The notes under the pieces are model-generated. The model worked only from the letters and a program-made list of their open reading frames with translations, ran no database searches and had not been told where the DNA came from. 58,784 bases of DNA, taken from assembly GCA_021818505.1 (NCBI GenBank), contig JAKADX010000025.1, forward strand, positions 1 through 58,784, given 5' to 3'. Positions 16,406-26,427 of the stretch are shown here, piece after piece. The stretch's first letter is position 1. The number at the start of each line of letters is the position of its first letter. A program made the translations under genes and the position numbers. The stretch is from Pseudomonadota bacterium (GTDB taxonomy: Bacteria; Pseudomonadota; Alphaproteobacteria; Acetobacterales; Acetobacteraceae).

Positions 16406-18340
16406 TCACCGCAGCCATTGCGCCAGCGGATAGGCCCGCAGCTCGCCGTCGCGGGCGCGGTAGATCGCCTCGTTCTCGATGACGCGCTGGACATAGTTGC
16501 GGGTCTCCCCGTACGGGATCAGCTCGATCCAGTCGATCATGTCCATGCCCGCCTGTCGCGGGTCGCCGTTCTCGGTCAGCCATTCCTGCACCCGATTGGG
16601 TCCGGCGTTGTAGGCTGCCACCGCGAGCGGCGTGCAGTCGTCGAACTGCATCATCAGGCCATGCAGATAGGCCGTGCCGAGGCGCATGTTGGCGCCGGGG
16701 TCGGCGATCAGGCTGGGCAGCGGGCGGCGGAAGCCGATCTGCTGCGCCACCTGCCGCGCGGTGCCGGGCAGCAACTGCATCAGCCCCAGCGCCCCGGCCG
16801 GCGACACTGTGGCGGGGTCGAAGCTGCTTTCCTGGCGGATGATGGCGAGCGCCAGCGCCGGCTCCACGCCCGGCGCGGGCGGCAGGGCGGCGGCGCGCGG
16901 CCAGCCGGCATCGAGCAGGATCACCCCGTCCCGCCCCGCACGCCGGGCGATCGCGACGGCGGTTTCCGGCATCCCGAAGCCGCCCGCGAGCCGGGCGGCG
17001 ATCGAGCGGTCCACCGGGTCGGGCACGATGTCGGATAGCCGCAGCAGGAATGCCTGCGCGCGTCCGCGCTCGCCCCAGCCGACCAGATAGGCGCTGGCCC
17101 GCGCCAGCTCCCGCCCGGCAAAGGCGAGCGCCTGCGCCGGCGTCCAGCCGGGATCGCGCAGCGTGGTGATGCGGTGTGCGAGGCCCGCGGGCCCGTCGCC
17201 CAGCGCCAGTGCCGCCAATTGTCCGTAGAAGGCGCTGGGGTAGCCGGCGGCGATGGCGTACTCGCGCTTTGCCTCGGCCTCGTCGGCGGCGGCGCGGGCG
17301 AGCCAGTAATGCGCCCGCGCCTGCGTTATCACTGCCTTCGAGAGCACCGCCAGCCGTGCGAAATGCGGCCGGGCGCGGGCGCGGTCGTCGAGCTTGCGCA
17401 GCGCGATGAAGCCGGCGAGGAACTCGGCGTCGGCGACCTCTTCGGAGGCCGTCTGCGCATGGCCGGCGGCGAGCGCGTAGGCGCCGGCGGGATCACCGTC
17501 GCGCAGCCGGTGGCGGGCGAGCAGGTTGCGCTCGTTCCAGAACGCGGTGCGCTCGGCGGCCGGGGCCGCCTGCTCCGCCGCAGTGCCGGCGGCCAGCCAT
17601 AGGGCCAGGGCGTCGGCATCGTGATCGGCACGGCGCAGGTAGCGGGCGTGGGCGAGCATGATCCCCGGCGTCGCCTGTTCCACCGGTGGCAGACGAGCCA
17701 GCAGTGCCTCCGCGTGCGGATCGTCGTGCAGGAGCGCGAGCCACGCGGCGGCGCGCGGCTGGTCGGCGGCGGCGAGGCGGGCGACCTGACGATCTCCCCC
17801 GCCACCGCCGGCCCAGGCGAGGCGTTCGAAGCGCCGCCATTGGTCAGTCGCACCGATGAAGCTGCCCCAGCGAGCGAGGAAGGCGGTCTCCTCCGCCGGA
17901 TCGGGCGGCATCGCGGTCCAGGCGGCGCGGGCGGCAGCCTCGGGCGGCTTGCCGGTGGCGGCGTCGGCGGCGGCGCAGCGGGCCAGCGCGCGCGGGTCAC
18001 GGATGGTGTCGGCGGCGCAGATCGCGGCGGCGGCGGCGTCGTCCGGTTCGCTCGCCAGCGCCTCGTCACGGCGGCGGGCGAGCGTGCCCTGCAACGGCCA
18101 GTCGGGACTGTCGGCGATGAAGCGGTCGATCTCGGCGGCGCCGGCCTGGCCGGGAGCGAGCAGGCGGTAGAATGTGACCAGCTTGGCCGCGACAGGGTCA
18201 GGGTCGGCGGCCGCGGCCTGCGCCGCCTCCGCCCAGCGGTCGGCGCGGATGTCCGCCATGATCGTCTGCGCCCGCGCGGGTGCTGACATCAGCAGAGCGG
18301 CGGCGAGCAGACCCGGGAGACGCAACGACACGCGGCACAT
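16406..18340 (-). CDS. slt: Soluble lytic murein transglycosylase
   Basis: A 644-residue protein with a Sec signal peptide (MCRVSLRLPGLLAAALLMSA, cleaved after ARA). A long alpha-superhelical region (about 30-470) precedes the lysozyme-like SLT domain. The catalytic Glu is about residue 504 in IIRQESSFDP, and the domain also has GALGLMQLLPGTA, AAYNAGPNRV and IPYGETRNYVQRV. It cleaves peptidoglycan to 1,6-anhydro-muropeptides in the periplasm. Length and architecture match Slt70. Confidence 0.94.
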   Translation of the reverse strand: MCRVSLRLPGLLAAALLMSAPARAQTIMADIRADRWAEAAQAAAADPDPVAAKLVTFYRLLAPGQAGAAEIDRFIADSPDWPLQGTLARRRDEALASEPDDAAAAAICAADTIRDPRALARCAAADAATGKPPEAAARAAWTAMPPDPAEETAFLARWGSFIGATDQWRRFERLAWAGGGGGDRQVARLAAADQPRAAAWLALLHDDPHAEALLARLPPVEQATPGIMLAHARYLRRADHDADALALWLAAGTAAEQAAPAAERTAFWNERNLLARHRLRDGDPAGAYALAAGHAQTASEEVADAEFLAGFIALRKLDDRARARPHFARLAVLSKAVITQARAHYWLARAAADEAEAKREYAIAAGYPSAFYGQLAALALGDGPAGLAHRITTLRDPGWTPAQALAFAGRELARASAYLVGWGERGRAQAFLLRLSDIVPDPVDRSIAARLAGGFGMPETAVAIARRAGRDGVILLDAGWPRAAALPPAPGVEPALALAIIRQESSFDPATVSPAGALGLMQLLPGTARQVAQQIGFRRPLPSLIADPGANMRLGTAYLHGLMMQFDDCTPLAVAAYNAGPNRVQEWLTENGDPRQAGMDMIDWIELIPYGETRNYVQRVIENEAIYRARDGELRAYPLAQWLR

Positions 18341-18426
18341 GCGGTCTTCTACTCCGCCGCGGCCTTGCGATGCATCCCCCGCGCGCCTAATGCTTGCCGC
18401 CGCCGCATGGCGGGGAGGCGACGGCG

Positions 18427-19305
18427 ATGTTCCAAGGTTCCCTGGTTGCCCTGATCACGCCCATGCGCGACGACGGCGCGCTGGACGTGGATGCGCTCGC
18501 GCGCTTCGTCGAATGGCAGATCGAGGAAGGCACGCACGGGCTGGTGCCGGTCGGCACAACCGGCGAAAGCCCGACACTGAGCCACGACGAGCACAAACGG
18601 GTGGTGGAAATCACCATCGAAGTGGCGCGCAAGCGCGTGCCGGTGATCGCGGGTGCCGGATCCAACAGCACCGCCGAGGCGATCGATTTGACTCGCCACG
18701 CCGCCGAGGCCGGGGCAGACGCGGCACTGGTGGTCACGCCCTACTACAACAAGCCCACGCAGGAGGGGTTGTATCTGCATTACACGGCGATCGCCGATGC
18801 GGTGGACATCCCGATCATCATCTACAACATTCCCGGCCGCAGCGTGATCGACATGAGCGTGGAGACGATGGCGCGGCTGGCGAAGCACCGCAACATCGTC
18901 GGCGTCAAGGACGCGACCGCGAATCTCGCCCGCCCGCTGCACACCACGCGAGCATGCGGCGAGGCATTCTGCCAGTTGTCTGGCGAGGACCATACCGCGC
19001 TCGCGTTCCTGGCCGCCGGCGGCGTCGGCTGCATCAGCGTCACCGGCAACGTCGCGCCGCGCCTGTGCAGCACCATGCACCGCGCCTGGCAGGACGGGCG
19101 CGTCGGCGAAGCGATGCGCATCCAGAACCGCCTGGTGCCGCTGCACGACGCGCTGTTTGCTGAGACCAGCCCCGGCCCGGTGAAATACGCCGCCTCCTTG
19201 CTCGGCCACACCAGTGCGCATTGCCGCCTGCCGCTCGCACCGTGCAGCGACGCGACAAAGGCGCGCGTGCGCGCGGCGATGATCGAGGTTGGGCTGCTGA
19301 ACTGA
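18427..19305 (+). CDS. dapA: 4-hydroxy-tetrahydrodipicolinate synthase
   Basis: A 292-residue class I aldolase of lysine and diaminopimelate synthesis that condenses pyruvate with aspartate semialdehyde. The Schiff-base lysine is Lys161 in VGVKDAT, the catalytic Tyr is Tyr133 in IIYNIPG, and GTTGESPTL is at 43-51. The ATG at 18427 follows a GGGGAGG ribosome binding site. smpB starts 7 bases after its stop, so both are probably co-transcribed. Confidence 0.95.
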   Translation: MFQGSLVALITPMRDDGALDVDALARFVEWQIEEGTHGLVPVGTTGESPTLSHDEHKRVVEITIEVARKRVPVIAGAGSNSTAEAIDLTRHAAEAGADAALVVTPYYNKPTQEGLYLHYTAIADAVDIPIIIYNIPGRSVIDMSVETMARLAKHRNIVGVKDATANLARPLHTTRACGEAFCQLSGEDHTALAFLAAGGVGCISVTGNVAPRLCSTMHRAWQDGRVGEAMRIQNRLVPLHDALFAETSPGPVKYAASLLGHTSAHCRLPLAPCSDATKARVRAAMIEVGLLN

Positions 19306-19312
19306 CGATGTC

Positions 19313-19795
19313 ATGGCGGAGCGGAAGAAGTCCGGCCTGATCTCGCACGGTGTCGCGGCGCAGAACCGCAAGGCACGCTACGACTACACGATCAAGGAAA
19401 CCATCGAGGCCGGCATCGTGCTGAAAGGCCCCGAGGTGAAAAGCCTGCGCGCCGGCCGCGCGACGCTGAACGAGGCGTGGGCGGGCGAGCGCGACGGGGA
19501 GATGTATCTGTTCAACTGCTACATTCCCGAATGGCAGGGCGGCGTGCTGTCGCGCTTCGAGACGCGCGCGCCGCGCAAGCTGTTGCTCAAGCACAAGCAG
19601 ATCAATCACCTGCTCGGCGCCGTCGCGCGGCAGGGGCAGACGCTGATCCCGCTGGACATCCATTTCAACGAGCGCGGGCGCGCGAAAGTGTTGCTCGGCC
19701 TTGCGGAGGGGCGCAGCAAGGCCGACAAGCGCCACGCCATCGCCGAGCGCGACTGGCAGCGTGACCGCGCGCGGCTGATGCGCGAGCGGGGGTAG
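19313..19795 (+). CDS. smpB: SsrA-binding protein
   Basis: A 160-residue SmpB, the tmRNA partner in trans-translation. The family core is clear: AQNRKARYDY, GIVLKGPEVKSLRAG and RKLLLKHKQI, and the C-terminal tail KADKRHAIAERDW is basic, as needed in the empty A-site. It follows dapA closely. The tmRNA gene itself is not in this window. Confidence 0.96.
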   Translation: MAERKKSGLISHGVAAQNRKARYDYTIKETIEAGIVLKGPEVKSLRAGRATLNEAWAGERDGEMYLFNCYIPEWQGGVLSRFETRAPRKLLLKHKQINHLLGAVARQGQTLIPLDIHFNERGRAKVLLGLAEGRSKADKRHAIAERDWQRDRARLMRERG

Positions 19796-19855
19796 GCAAG
19801 GCCCGCACCTCTGGCCGTCTCCCGCGAGCAGGAGAGGGAGACACAGTCGGCGCGC

Positions 19856-20680
19856 TCAGTGCATCAGGAACACCGGCAGGCGAGCGTCTTGCAGCACGAC
19901 GCGGGTGACGCCGCCAAGCAGCCACTCGGCGACCGGCGGGCGGCGGTATGCGCCGATCACCAGCCAATCGGCGCGCAGTGTCCCGGCCTCGGCGAGCAGT
20001 TGTACACCGACCGGCCCCGTGGCGTGATGCAGCGCATGGACGTGGGCCGCGACGCCGAGTCCTTCCAGCAGGGCCCGGGCAGCGTCGAGTTCGGAACGGT
20101 CGCGGGCGACGCTGTGCAGCACATCGACCTGCTCGGCATGGCGCAGCCAGGGCAGGGCCTCGGCGATGGCGCGACGGCACACTGCGCTCTCTTTCCACGC
20201 GATGGCGATGCGGCGCGGCGCGTGCGCAGGTTCGCCCACGGGCACGCGCAGCAGCGGCCGGTGCGAGTCGAACAGCGCCGCGCGGAACGCCGCCTCCGCG
20301 CGGCCGTGCGCGTGCGGGCCGGGCGCGGCCATCGCGATCAGCGCCGCGTGGCGACCGTGCCGCGCCACCTCCTGCGCCACGTCGCCCTTCACGTCCAGCC
20401 ACTCGGCAGCGAGGCCCGGCGCCTGGCGCGCGCGCCAGTCGAGGAACCGGCCGTGCAGGGCCGCCGCCTCGCTCGCGGCCTGCAGCATCAGCGCCTCGCG
20501 CTGCGGGGGCGTGAGGATTTCCTCGCTCGGGATGATGGTGGTCTCTGGGTCCGGGCGGACATGCAGCGCGCGCAGTCGTGCCCCCGGCAGGATCGCCGCA
20601 GCTTCCCGCGCGGCATCGAGGCACTCCGCGGCACCGGCGGCGTCGGCAAGGACCGCCAGCACCGTCGGTTGCGTGGTCAT
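19856..20680 (-). CDS. Universal stress protein (tandem-domain type)
   Basis: A 274-residue protein with two UspA-like halves. The C-terminal half has a degenerate nucleotide-binding loop in [20 protein letters not shown] followed by GVTRVVL; the N-terminal half lacks a clear one. Universal stress proteins respond to starvation, oxygen limitation or energy stress. The ATG at 20680 overlaps the FluC stop as ATGA, so translation is coupled to crcB. It is the last gene of the minus-strand block that contains the fluoride channel, peroxidase and N-ATPase. Confidence 0.85.
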   Translation of the reverse strand: MTTQPTVLAVLADAAGAAECLDAAREAAAILPGARLRALHVRPDPETTIIPSEEILTPPQREALMLQAASEAAALHGRFLDWRARQAPGLAAEWLDVKGDVAQEVARHGRHAALIAMAAPGPHAHGRAEAAFRAALFDSHRPLLRVPVGEPAHAPRRIAIAWKESAVCRRAIAEALPWLRHAEQVDVLHSVARDRSELDAARALLEGLGVAAHVHALHHATGPVGVQLLAEAGTLRADWLVIGAYRRPPVAEWLLGGVTRVVLQDARLPVFLMH

Positions 20681-21105
20681 GATTCGAGTTCCTCGGGCTG
20701 TGCCTGCGCAAGCGTGCGCGGGCTGCCGTTGAGGTGTGCCGCAACGAGATACCCGAACGACGCCGCGCCGAGGCAGAGCGCCAGGGAGAGCGCGATATTG
20801 GCCAGCGCCCGCCCCGGCGCGCCGCCGCGCAGCAGGTCGAGCGTCTGCAGGCTGAAGGAGGAGAAGGTGGTGAAGCCGCCGCACACGCCGACCATGAAGA
20901 ACAGCCGCGCCACGTCGGGCAGCGGATGGCGCGCGCCGTCCGCTGTCAGTGTACTAAAGAAGGCGATGGCGAAGGAGCCGACGATGTTGATGCCGATGGT
21001 GCCCAGGGGCAGGTCACGACTCAACGGGGCGGCCAGCACCGCGATCCAGTAGCGCGCAACGCTGCCGAGCGCGCCGCCGATCGCGATCCAGATTGTTGCA
21101 GCCAT
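20677..21105 (-). CDS. crcB: Fluoride ion channel FluC (CrcB)
   Basis: A 142-residue four-helix membrane protein. Family motifs are [11 protein letters not shown] at the N-terminus, [11 protein letters not shown] near 45-55 and [13 protein letters not shown] around 85-97. FluC dimers export fluoride passively. GGAGG lies about 12 bases before the chosen ATG. A fluoride riboswitch candidate lies 80-130 bases upstream, so expression is probably fluoride-induced. The stop overlaps the usp start. Confidence 0.95.
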   Translation of the reverse strand: MAATIWIAIGGALGSVARYWIAVLAAPLSRDLPLGTIGINIVGSFAIAFFSTLTADGARHPLPDVARLFFMVGVCGGFTTFSSFSLQTLDLLRGGAPGRALANIALSLALCLGAASFGYLVAAHLNGSPRTLAQAQPEELES

Positions 21106-21185
21106 GAAGGTGTCACGTCCTCCGTCGTTGCACACGGCGGGGGCGGCACGGGGCACGATCGTCCCGCCGCGCGACCAGATTGCGC

Positions 21186-21235
21186 CGCGAAACTCATCGG
21201 CCCGAACGGGCGCTTTTGGGGGACCCCATCCCCAT
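21186..21235 (-). promoter_or_regulatory. Fluoride riboswitch (crcB motif) candidate
   Basis: Read on the minus strand, the segment contains GGGGATGGGGTCCCCC, then AAAAGCGCCC, a GTTC loop, GGGC, then CGATGAG. This matches the order of the crcB motif: a GGNGAUGG start whose G-run can pair with the following C-run as the pseudoknot, an AAnCGCC hairpin strand closed by GGGC, and the trailing GAUGA. The 3' closing strand (GUUUC) pairs with GGGGU mostly by G-U wobbles, which is weaker than consensus. Its place 80 bases upstream of the fluC start strongly supports it. A GC-rich inverted stretch between it and the start could be the expression platform. Confidence 0.78.
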
Positions 21236-21290
21236 GCCTGTGTCCGCGGCAGGCATAGGGCGGGGCGCGGCGAGGCGCAAGCCTGGGAGA

Positions 21291-22331
21291 TCAGGGTTGC
21301 GGGCGCGGCGTGCCGGCAACGCTTGGCGGAAGGATCGGATAGATGACCTTCGGCTGTTCCCCGGTCAGGCTGCCGAGGAACGCCGTGATGGCATCCACCT
21401 CGGCCGTGCTGAGCTGGATGCCGAGCTGACTCGCGCCCATCACCGCCACGGCCTGCCGCAGGTCCCAGGCGGCCCCGGTGTGGAAGTAGGGCGCGGTCAG
21501 CGTGATGTTGCGCAGGGTGGGAACCTTGAAGACGTATTCGTCGCTCGGCGTCTTGGTGACCATGAAGCGTCCCTGATCGCCGGGCGGGAGGAACTCCGCA
21601 CCGGGCTTCTCGACGACGCCGAACGGAGCATACATCCCGCCGCCGATATTGATGCCGTTGTGACAGGCGGCACAGCCTTTATCCATGAACAGGGACAGGC
21701 CCTGCTTCTGCACGGGCGACAGCGCGTCCGCCTCGCCGCGCAGGAAGCGGTCGAACGGCGCGTTGGGCGTGATCAGCGTCGCCTCGAACACGGCAATGGC
21801 TTTCTGCGCATTGTCCAGGGTGATCGGGTCGGCTTGATCCGGGAACGCCGCGGCGAATGCGTCGTGATAGCCGGGGATCCCTTTCAACTGCTCCACGACG
21901 TGCGTCGCGGGCGAGGCCATCTCCACCGGGTTGACCATTGGTCCGCCGGCCTGCTGTTCGAGGTCCTTGGCGCGGCCGTCCCAGAACTGGGCGGTATTGA
22001 ACACCGCGTTGAACACCGTGGGCGCGTTGCGCCCGCCATGCTGCCAGCGATGGCCAATCGAGGTCGGTTCGGCATCGGCGCCGCCGAGGCCGATATTATG
22101 GCAGGAGCTGCAGCTGATCGTGTGGCTCGCCGACAGCCTCGGATCGAAATACAGCATCTTGCCGAGTTCGACCTTGGCGGGAGTCGCCGCATTGCCCGGA
22201 AGCTCGGGTGCCGTCTCCGGGATCGGCCGGAACTGCTCTTGCGCCGCCTTCATCAACGGGTCCTGCGCCAATGCGGACGATGCCACCGCGCAACCCAGCG
22301 ACAGTACGACAGCCAGCGTTCCCTTCGACAT
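21291..22331 (-). CDS. Di-heme cytochrome c peroxidase
   Basis: A 346-residue periplasmic protein. A Sec signal peptide ([20 protein letters not shown]) precedes two c-type heme sites, CSSCH at 74-78 and CAACH at 220-224, spaced as in bacterial CcpA/MauG-type peroxidases. The [15 protein letters not shown] segment and the late [15 protein letters not shown] segment are characteristic. It reduces hydrogen peroxide using cytochrome c electrons. It lies downstream of atpG on the same strand with 72 bases between, containing an AT-rich palindrome that suggests its own promoter. Confidence 0.92.
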   Translation of the reverse strand: MSKGTLAVVLSLGCAVASSALAQDPLMKAAQEQFRPIPETAPELPGNAATPAKVELGKMLYFDPRLSASHTISCSSCHNIGLGGADAEPTSIGHRWQHGGRNAPTVFNAVFNTAQFWDGRAKDLEQQAGGPMVNPVEMASPATHVVEQLKGIPGYHDAFAAAFPDQADPITLDNAQKAIAVFEATLITPNAPFDRFLRGEADALSPVQKQGLSLFMDKGCAACHNGINIGGGMYAPFGVVEKPGAEFLPPGDQGRFMVTKTPSDEYVFKVPTLRNITLTAPYFHTGAAWDLRQAVAVMGASQLGIQLSTAEVDAITAFLGSLTGEQPKVIYPILPPSVAGTPRPQP

Positions 22332-22365
22332 CGCGATCCTCCGCGTTCCGTGCGTTCCTTAAACT

Positions 22366-22375
22366 TATCATGATA
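22366..22375. promoter_or_regulatory. AT-rich palindrome upstream of the di-heme peroxidase
   Basis: TATCATGATA is a perfect 10-bp palindrome in the only AT-rich stretch between atpG and the peroxidase gene, 35-44 bases upstream of the peroxidase start. It could be a regulator site or part of a -10 region. The cognate regulator is not recognised. Confidence 0.4.
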
Positions 22376-22403
22376 GTACTGCGATCTTGCGAACTTCTCT
22401 GGT

Positions 22404-23261
22404 CTATCGCGCATTCCTGATCGGTGCGGCGATGGCGCCGCTGGCCAGTTCGACGACTTCGGCGGTGATCTCCTCCTGCCGGATCTGTTTGCCGAGCGAG
22501 ACCAGCTCGGCCTCCATCGTGTCGAGGTTGCTCTTTGCGGCGAGCATGGTGGCCATCCGCGCCTCGTTCTCGGCGGCGAAGGCCATCAGGGCCGCCTCGC
22601 AGAGTTCGGCGAACACGTATTCCTGAGCGAGCTGCGCCAGGAGCTGCGCCGGCGGCAGCGTGACCAGCGGCGGCTGGGCGCGCGCCGGCACGGCGAAGCG
22701 GCTGAAGTCGAAGGGCAGCAGCGCCCGCGGCATGGGAACGATGCCGCCGGAGGCCGACCAGGTCGGCGCGATGACGTCCACATGCGGCACCCGATGCGCG
22801 CCGAGCCAAGCATACAGCGCCTCCGCGATCCGTCCCGCAAGCGCCGGGACGAGGCTGGCGTGCGGTACCATGGCGGCTTGCCATTGCGGCTTGATGTGCC
22901 GTTCGGCGGCCAGTGCGACGCCGCGCGTACCGATCAGGAACACCTCATGGGGCCGCGTGACGGCCTCGAGCGCGGCCAGCATCCGGTCGCTGAAGGCGCC
23001 GGCAAATCCCTGTTCGGCGACGAACAGCACCACCGCGCGGCCCGGCGGCGCGCGGCCGGGATGCTGATCGTCCGGTGCTGCCAGGGCGAGCGCCTCACCG
23101 ATCGCCTCCCCGATAACCGCGGCATAGGCGCGCACCCCGGGCACCAGCGCGTGCGCCTGCTGAGCGCGGCTGGCGGCGATGCCACGCATTGCCTTCACCA
23201 CCACGTCAAGCTGACGCAGGCTGTCGAGGCGGCGCATCGTTTCGGCAAGTCGCTCGGTCAT
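22404..23261 (-). CDS. atpG: N-type ATPase gamma-like subunit AtpG
   Basis: A 285-residue central-stalk subunit, last of the nine-gene atpDCQRBEFAG cluster. It has the N-terminal coiled-coil segment with [16 protein letters not shown] and the C-terminal helix with [17 protein letters not shown], both typical of gamma. It would rotate inside the alpha/beta ring and contact the c-ring. Its ATG overlaps the atpA stop as ATGA. Confidence 0.92.
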   Translation of the reverse strand: MTERLAETMRRLDSLRQLDVVVKAMRGIAASRAQQAHALVPGVRAYAAVIGEAIGEALALAAPDDQHPGRAPPGRAVVLFVAEQGFAGAFSDRMLAALEAVTRPHEVFLIGTRGVALAAERHIKPQWQAAMVPHASLVPALAGRIAEALYAWLGAHRVPHVDVIAPTWSASGGIVPMPRALLPFDFSRFAVPARAQPPLVTLPPAQLLAQLAQEYVFAELCEAALMAFAAENEARMATMLAAKSNLDTMEAELVSLGKQIRQEEITAEVVELASGAIAAPIRNAR

Positions 23262-24760
23262 GCGGCGTGCTTGGCGTGGGCGCGCAGCGCCGCCATGATT
23301 TGCGAGCGGGATTGCGTGTCCAGTCGCCGATCGCTTTCGATCGCGCGCACTGCGGCGGCGGCGTCTCGATCGAGCCGATCCGGCAGTGTGGCACGGAATT
23401 CGGCGATCGCCTCGATCGCAATCGCGTCGAGCAACCCCTCGTGCAGCGCCATCGCCAACGCGACCTCGTCGGCGAGCCTCAGTGGCGCGTATTGCGGCTG
23501 TGACAGCAGCGCGCGCAGACGCTCCCCACGCGCGAGCTGCGCCTTGACCCGCGCGTCGGGCGCGCCACCGAAGCGGGAAAACATCTCCAGCTCCAGGAAC
23601 TGCGCGTAGTCGAGCCGCATCGTTCCGGTGAGTTCGCGTAGCGCCGGCGCCTGCGTCTTACCGCCGACGCGACTGACCGAGGTGCCAATGTCGATCGCCG
23701 GCTTGTGATCCTCCTGGAACAGCCGCGCGTTCAGAACAAGCTGGCCGTCGGTGATGGAGATCAGGTTGGTCGGAATATAGGCGGAGAGATTGCCGGCATC
23801 GGTCTCCGCGATCGGTAGCGCGGTCAGCGAGCCGCCGCCCTTCGCCTCCGACAGCTTCGCCGCGCGTTCCAGCAGCCGCGCGTGCAGGTAAAAGACGTCG
23901 CCGGGATAGGCCTCGCGTCCCGGCGGCTGGCGTGTCAGCAATGCGATCTCGCGGTGCGTGGCAGCATGTTTGGTCAGATCGTCGATCACCACCAGCGCGT
24001 GCTCGCCGCGGTCGCGGAAGTGCTCGGCCATTGTCATCGCCGCGAATGGCGCGATCCATTGCAGGCCGGGCGAGGATGTCGGTGCGGCAACGACGAAGAT
24101 GCAGCGCTCCGGTGCGCCGTGGCGGCGCACCGCGTCGATGGCGCGCGCGACCGAGGAGGACCGCTGCCCGATCGCGACATAGACGCAGATCATGTCGGAG
24201 TGGCGCTGGCTGATGATGGTGTCGATCGCGATTGCAGACTTGCCGGTGCTGCGGTCGCCGATGATGAGTTCGCGCTGCCCGCGCCCGAGCGCGAACAGCG
24301 CGTCCACCGTGAGGATGCCGGTCTGCACCGGCTCGGTGACCAGCGCGCGGTCGATGATCGACGGCGCCGGCGCCTCGATCGGATCGTACGCGGTCACGGC
24401 AACCGGCGGCAGGCCGTCAAGCGGCCGCCCGAGTGGATCGACTACGCGGCCGAGAAGTCCGGGGCCGGTCGGTGTGCGGAGCACCTCGCCGGTACCTTCC
24501 ACGAGATCGCCCGCCTCGATCGCGTCGGCGTCGTCCAGCACCACGCAGCCGATCGCGTCGCGCTCCAGAGTCTGCGCGAAGCCGAGCTGTCCGCCGGAGA
24601 AGCGCAGCACTTCATCGAGTCGCACCGCCGGCAGTCCGGAGATCATCGCAATGCCGTCGCCGACACTGAGCACGCGGCCGAATGTCTCGACCACCGGGCC
24701 GAGTTGGGCCTGATCGATGCGACCGGCCGCCTGCTCAAGCCACGGCGAGTCGTTCGTCAT
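23258..24760 (-). CDS. atpA: N-type ATPase alpha subunit AtpA
   Basis: A 500-residue alpha subunit. Walker A is [10 protein letters not shown] at about 168-177, with the alpha-type Gln/Arg context, and the [18 protein letters not shown] segment follows near residue 370. It forms the non-catalytic nucleotide sites of the F1-like head. Its ATG lies 26 bases inside the 3' end of atpF; the stop overlaps the atpG start. Confidence 0.95.
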   Translation of the reverse strand: MTNDSPWLEQAAGRIDQAQLGPVVETFGRVLSVGDGIAMISGLPAVRLDEVLRFSGGQLGFAQTLERDAIGCVVLDDADAIEAGDLVEGTGEVLRTPTGPGLLGRVVDPLGRPLDGLPPVAVTAYDPIEAPAPSIIDRALVTEPVQTGILTVDALFALGRGQRELIIGDRSTGKSAIAIDTIISQRHSDMICVYVAIGQRSSSVARAIDAVRRHGAPERCIFVVAAPTSSPGLQWIAPFAAMTMAEHFRDRGEHALVVIDDLTKHAATHREIALLTRQPPGREAYPGDVFYLHARLLERAAKLSEAKGGGSLTALPIAETDAGNLSAYIPTNLISITDGQLVLNARLFQEDHKPAIDIGTSVSRVGGKTQAPALRELTGTMRLDYAQFLELEMFSRFGGAPDARVKAQLARGERLRALLSQPQYAPLRLADEVALAMALHEGLLDAIAIEAIAEFRATLPDRLDRDAAAAVRAIESDRRLDTQSRSQIMAALRAHAKHAA

Positions 24761-25490
24761 CCTTCTCTAGCTCCTGCGCGACGCGCTCCAGGTCTGCCTG
24801 CCAGGAGTTGCGGACCCTGGCGTGCGTGCCCCGCAATTCGACGCCGCCGATCAGCGACGGATCGACAGCGAAGTGCAGATTGTGCTGGCCGTGCAGCACA
24901 CGCTCGAGCGTTTGCGTCCAAGTCGTGCGCGACGCAGGGTCGAGCGGTTCGGCCGTGACCACCTGCAACTCCGCGCCGGGGACGGTGAGGGCCTCGCGCT
25001 CATCGTCGCTCAGCGCGTCGAGACGGCGGAGCAGCGATTCCAGCAGGGCGGACTCAATGGCCTTTGCCGACAACCGGCCGAGGAGCCGGGAGGCGATGAT
25101 CACCGAGAGGTGGCGGGCTTCGCCTTCGAGGCCGAGGCGCATCGCCTCGCGCTCACGCGCGAGCGCCGCCAGCGCCGCGTCCCGCGACGCTGCGACCTCA
25201 TGCTGCGCCTGTGCGAGGATCGTCGCGCGTTCTGCTTCGGCTTCGCGCCGTGCCTCGGCGATGATGCGCTGGCCTTCGGCTGCCATGCGCTCTTGCTGCC
25301 GCGCGATATCGGCTGCCTGCGCCTCCGCCTGCGCGCGTGTCGCGGCCGCATCGGCGAGCAGCGTCTCCGCACTCGCCTGCCGAGCGGCGATGATCGCCCG
25401 CACCGGGCGGAACAAGAACCGGCGCAGCAGCCACAGGAGGACAAGGACATTGACCGTCTGCAGCGCCAGCGTGGACCAGTCGAAGCGCAT
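24735..25490 (-). CDS. atpF: N-type ATPase b subunit with delta-like C-terminus AtpF
   Basis: A 251-residue stator subunit. A single N-terminal membrane helix (about 8-30) is followed by a long Ala/Glu/Arg-rich coiled coil (about 40-160). The C-terminal ~80 residues read like the F1 delta C-terminus, with [10 protein letters not shown] and a [12 protein letters not shown] helix. There is no separate atpH, so this is the b-delta fusion expected for N-ATPases. The ATG overlaps the atpE stop as ATGA. Confidence 0.92.
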   Translation of the reverse strand: MRFDWSTLALQTVNVLVLLWLLRRFLFRPVRAIIAARQASAETLLADAAATRAQAEAQAADIARQQERMAAEGQRIIAEARREAEAERATILAQAQHEVAASRDAALAALAREREAMRLGLEGEARHLSVIIASRLLGRLSAKAIESALLESLLRRLDALSDDEREALTVPGAELQVVTAEPLDPASRTTWTQTLERVLHGQHNLHFAVDPSLIGGVELRGTHARVRNSWQADLERVAQELEKDDERLAVA

Positions 25491-25735
25491 CAGTGCAGGA
25501 ACGGGTTGGCGAACAGCAACAGCAGCGCGATGACTAGGCAATAGATCGCCATTGTCTCGATCATTGCCAAGCCCACGAACAGCGTGCGCGTGAGCGTCCC
25601 GGCGGCCTCCGGCTGACGCGCGATCGCGTCCATCGCGGCTGCGACGGCGCGGCCCTCGCCCAAGCCAGGGCCGATCGCGCCGAACGATACCGCGAGCGCG
25701 GCGCCAAGAATGCTGGCGATCTCGATCAGGTTCAT
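25490..25735 (-). CDS. atpE: N-type ATPase c subunit AtpE (rotor ring)
   Basis: An 81-residue two-helix proteolipid. Helix 1 has GPGLGEGRAV (Glu27), the loop is ARQPEA at 39-44, and helix 2 has AMIETMAIY with the ion-carrying Glu60, Thr61 and Tyr65. Aligned by eye with the sodium-type c subunit of Ilyobacter (GPGVGQG...AESTGIY), the essential Glu, a hydroxyl after it and the Tyr are kept, but the sodium-liganding Gln is replaced by a second Glu. Two carboxylates leave ion choice (sodium or proton) open. Confidence 0.95.
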   Translation of the reverse strand: MNLIEIASILGAALAVSFGAIGPGLGEGRAVAAAMDAIARQPEAAGTLTRTLFVGLAMIETMAIYCLVIALLLLFANPFLH

Positions 25736-26427
25736 GGGGTCCGGTCCTTATTGTCCTTGCCTTCGGCGTCGTCGCCTGCGGCGCCACCGATGAACACCAT
25801 CGCTAGCACGGTGAAGATGTACGCCTGCACCGCTCCGGTCAGCAGATCAAGCGCCATGAGCGGCACCGGCACCAGCAGCCCGACCAGCGACAGCACGATG
25901 CCGATCACGAACACGCCGCTCATCACGTTGCCGAACAGGCGCACGATCATGGAAAAAGTGCGCGTTATCGTCTCGACGAGATTGAGCGGGACCATGACGT
26001 AGGTCGGCTCGGCGAAGGTCGCGAGATAACCCCGTAGGCCGCGTGCGCGCACGCCGTGATAGACCATCGCCGCGAACACGATCAGCGCCAGCGCGGCATC
26101 GGTTTCGATATGTGCGGTCGGCGGCTCGACGCCCGGTACCAGCGCGGACCAGTTGGCGAAGAAGATGAACAGCAGCAGCGTGCCGATCAGCGGCAGGTAG
26201 CGGGCGGGGGCCACGCGCATGGTATCGCGGATCTGTCCCTCGATCGTCGTGACCAGCAGTTCCAGCGCCGCCTGTCGCGCAGTCGGGTGCAGCGCGAGCC
26301 GGCGCGTCAGCAGGATACTTCCGCCGACCAGCAGCAACATCAGGCCCCAGGTCACCGCTACCGGTTCGGTCACCGCGATCGGCCCTAGGTGGAACAGCGC
26401 GTAGATGGCAAGCGGAGATTCGGTCAT
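25732..26427 (-). CDS. atpB: N-type ATPase a subunit AtpB
   Basis: A 231-residue membrane stator subunit with about five or six hydrophobic helices. The essential Arg is in the TFSMIVRLFGN segment, and the C-terminal helix carries GAVQAYIFTVLAM with the conserved Gln and Tyr. With the c-ring it forms the ion path. The ATG at 26427 follows GGAGGTGC at good spacing; an in-frame GTG one codon earlier is possible. It overlaps the atpR stop by one base. Confidence 0.93.
   Translation of the reverse strand: MTESPLAIYALFHLGPIAVTEPVAVTWGLMLLLVGGSILLTRRLALHPTARQAALELLVTTIEGQIRDTMRVAPARYLPLIGTLLLFIFFANWSALVPGVEPPTAHIETDAALALIVFAAMVYHGVRARGLRGYLATFAEPTYVMVPLNLVETITRTFSMIVRLFGNVMSGVFVIGIVLSLVGLLVPVPLMALDLLTGAVQAYIFTVLAMVFIGGAAGDDAEGKDNKDRTP

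Noticed and set aside
24735-24760. Frameshift between atpF and atpA
   Set aside because: The 26-base overlap is compatible with both proteins having normal ends; no motif is broken.
25490-25787. 99-residue N-terminal extension of AtpF
   Set aside because: It is the atpE gene read in another frame; the ATGA overlap at 25490 sets the start.
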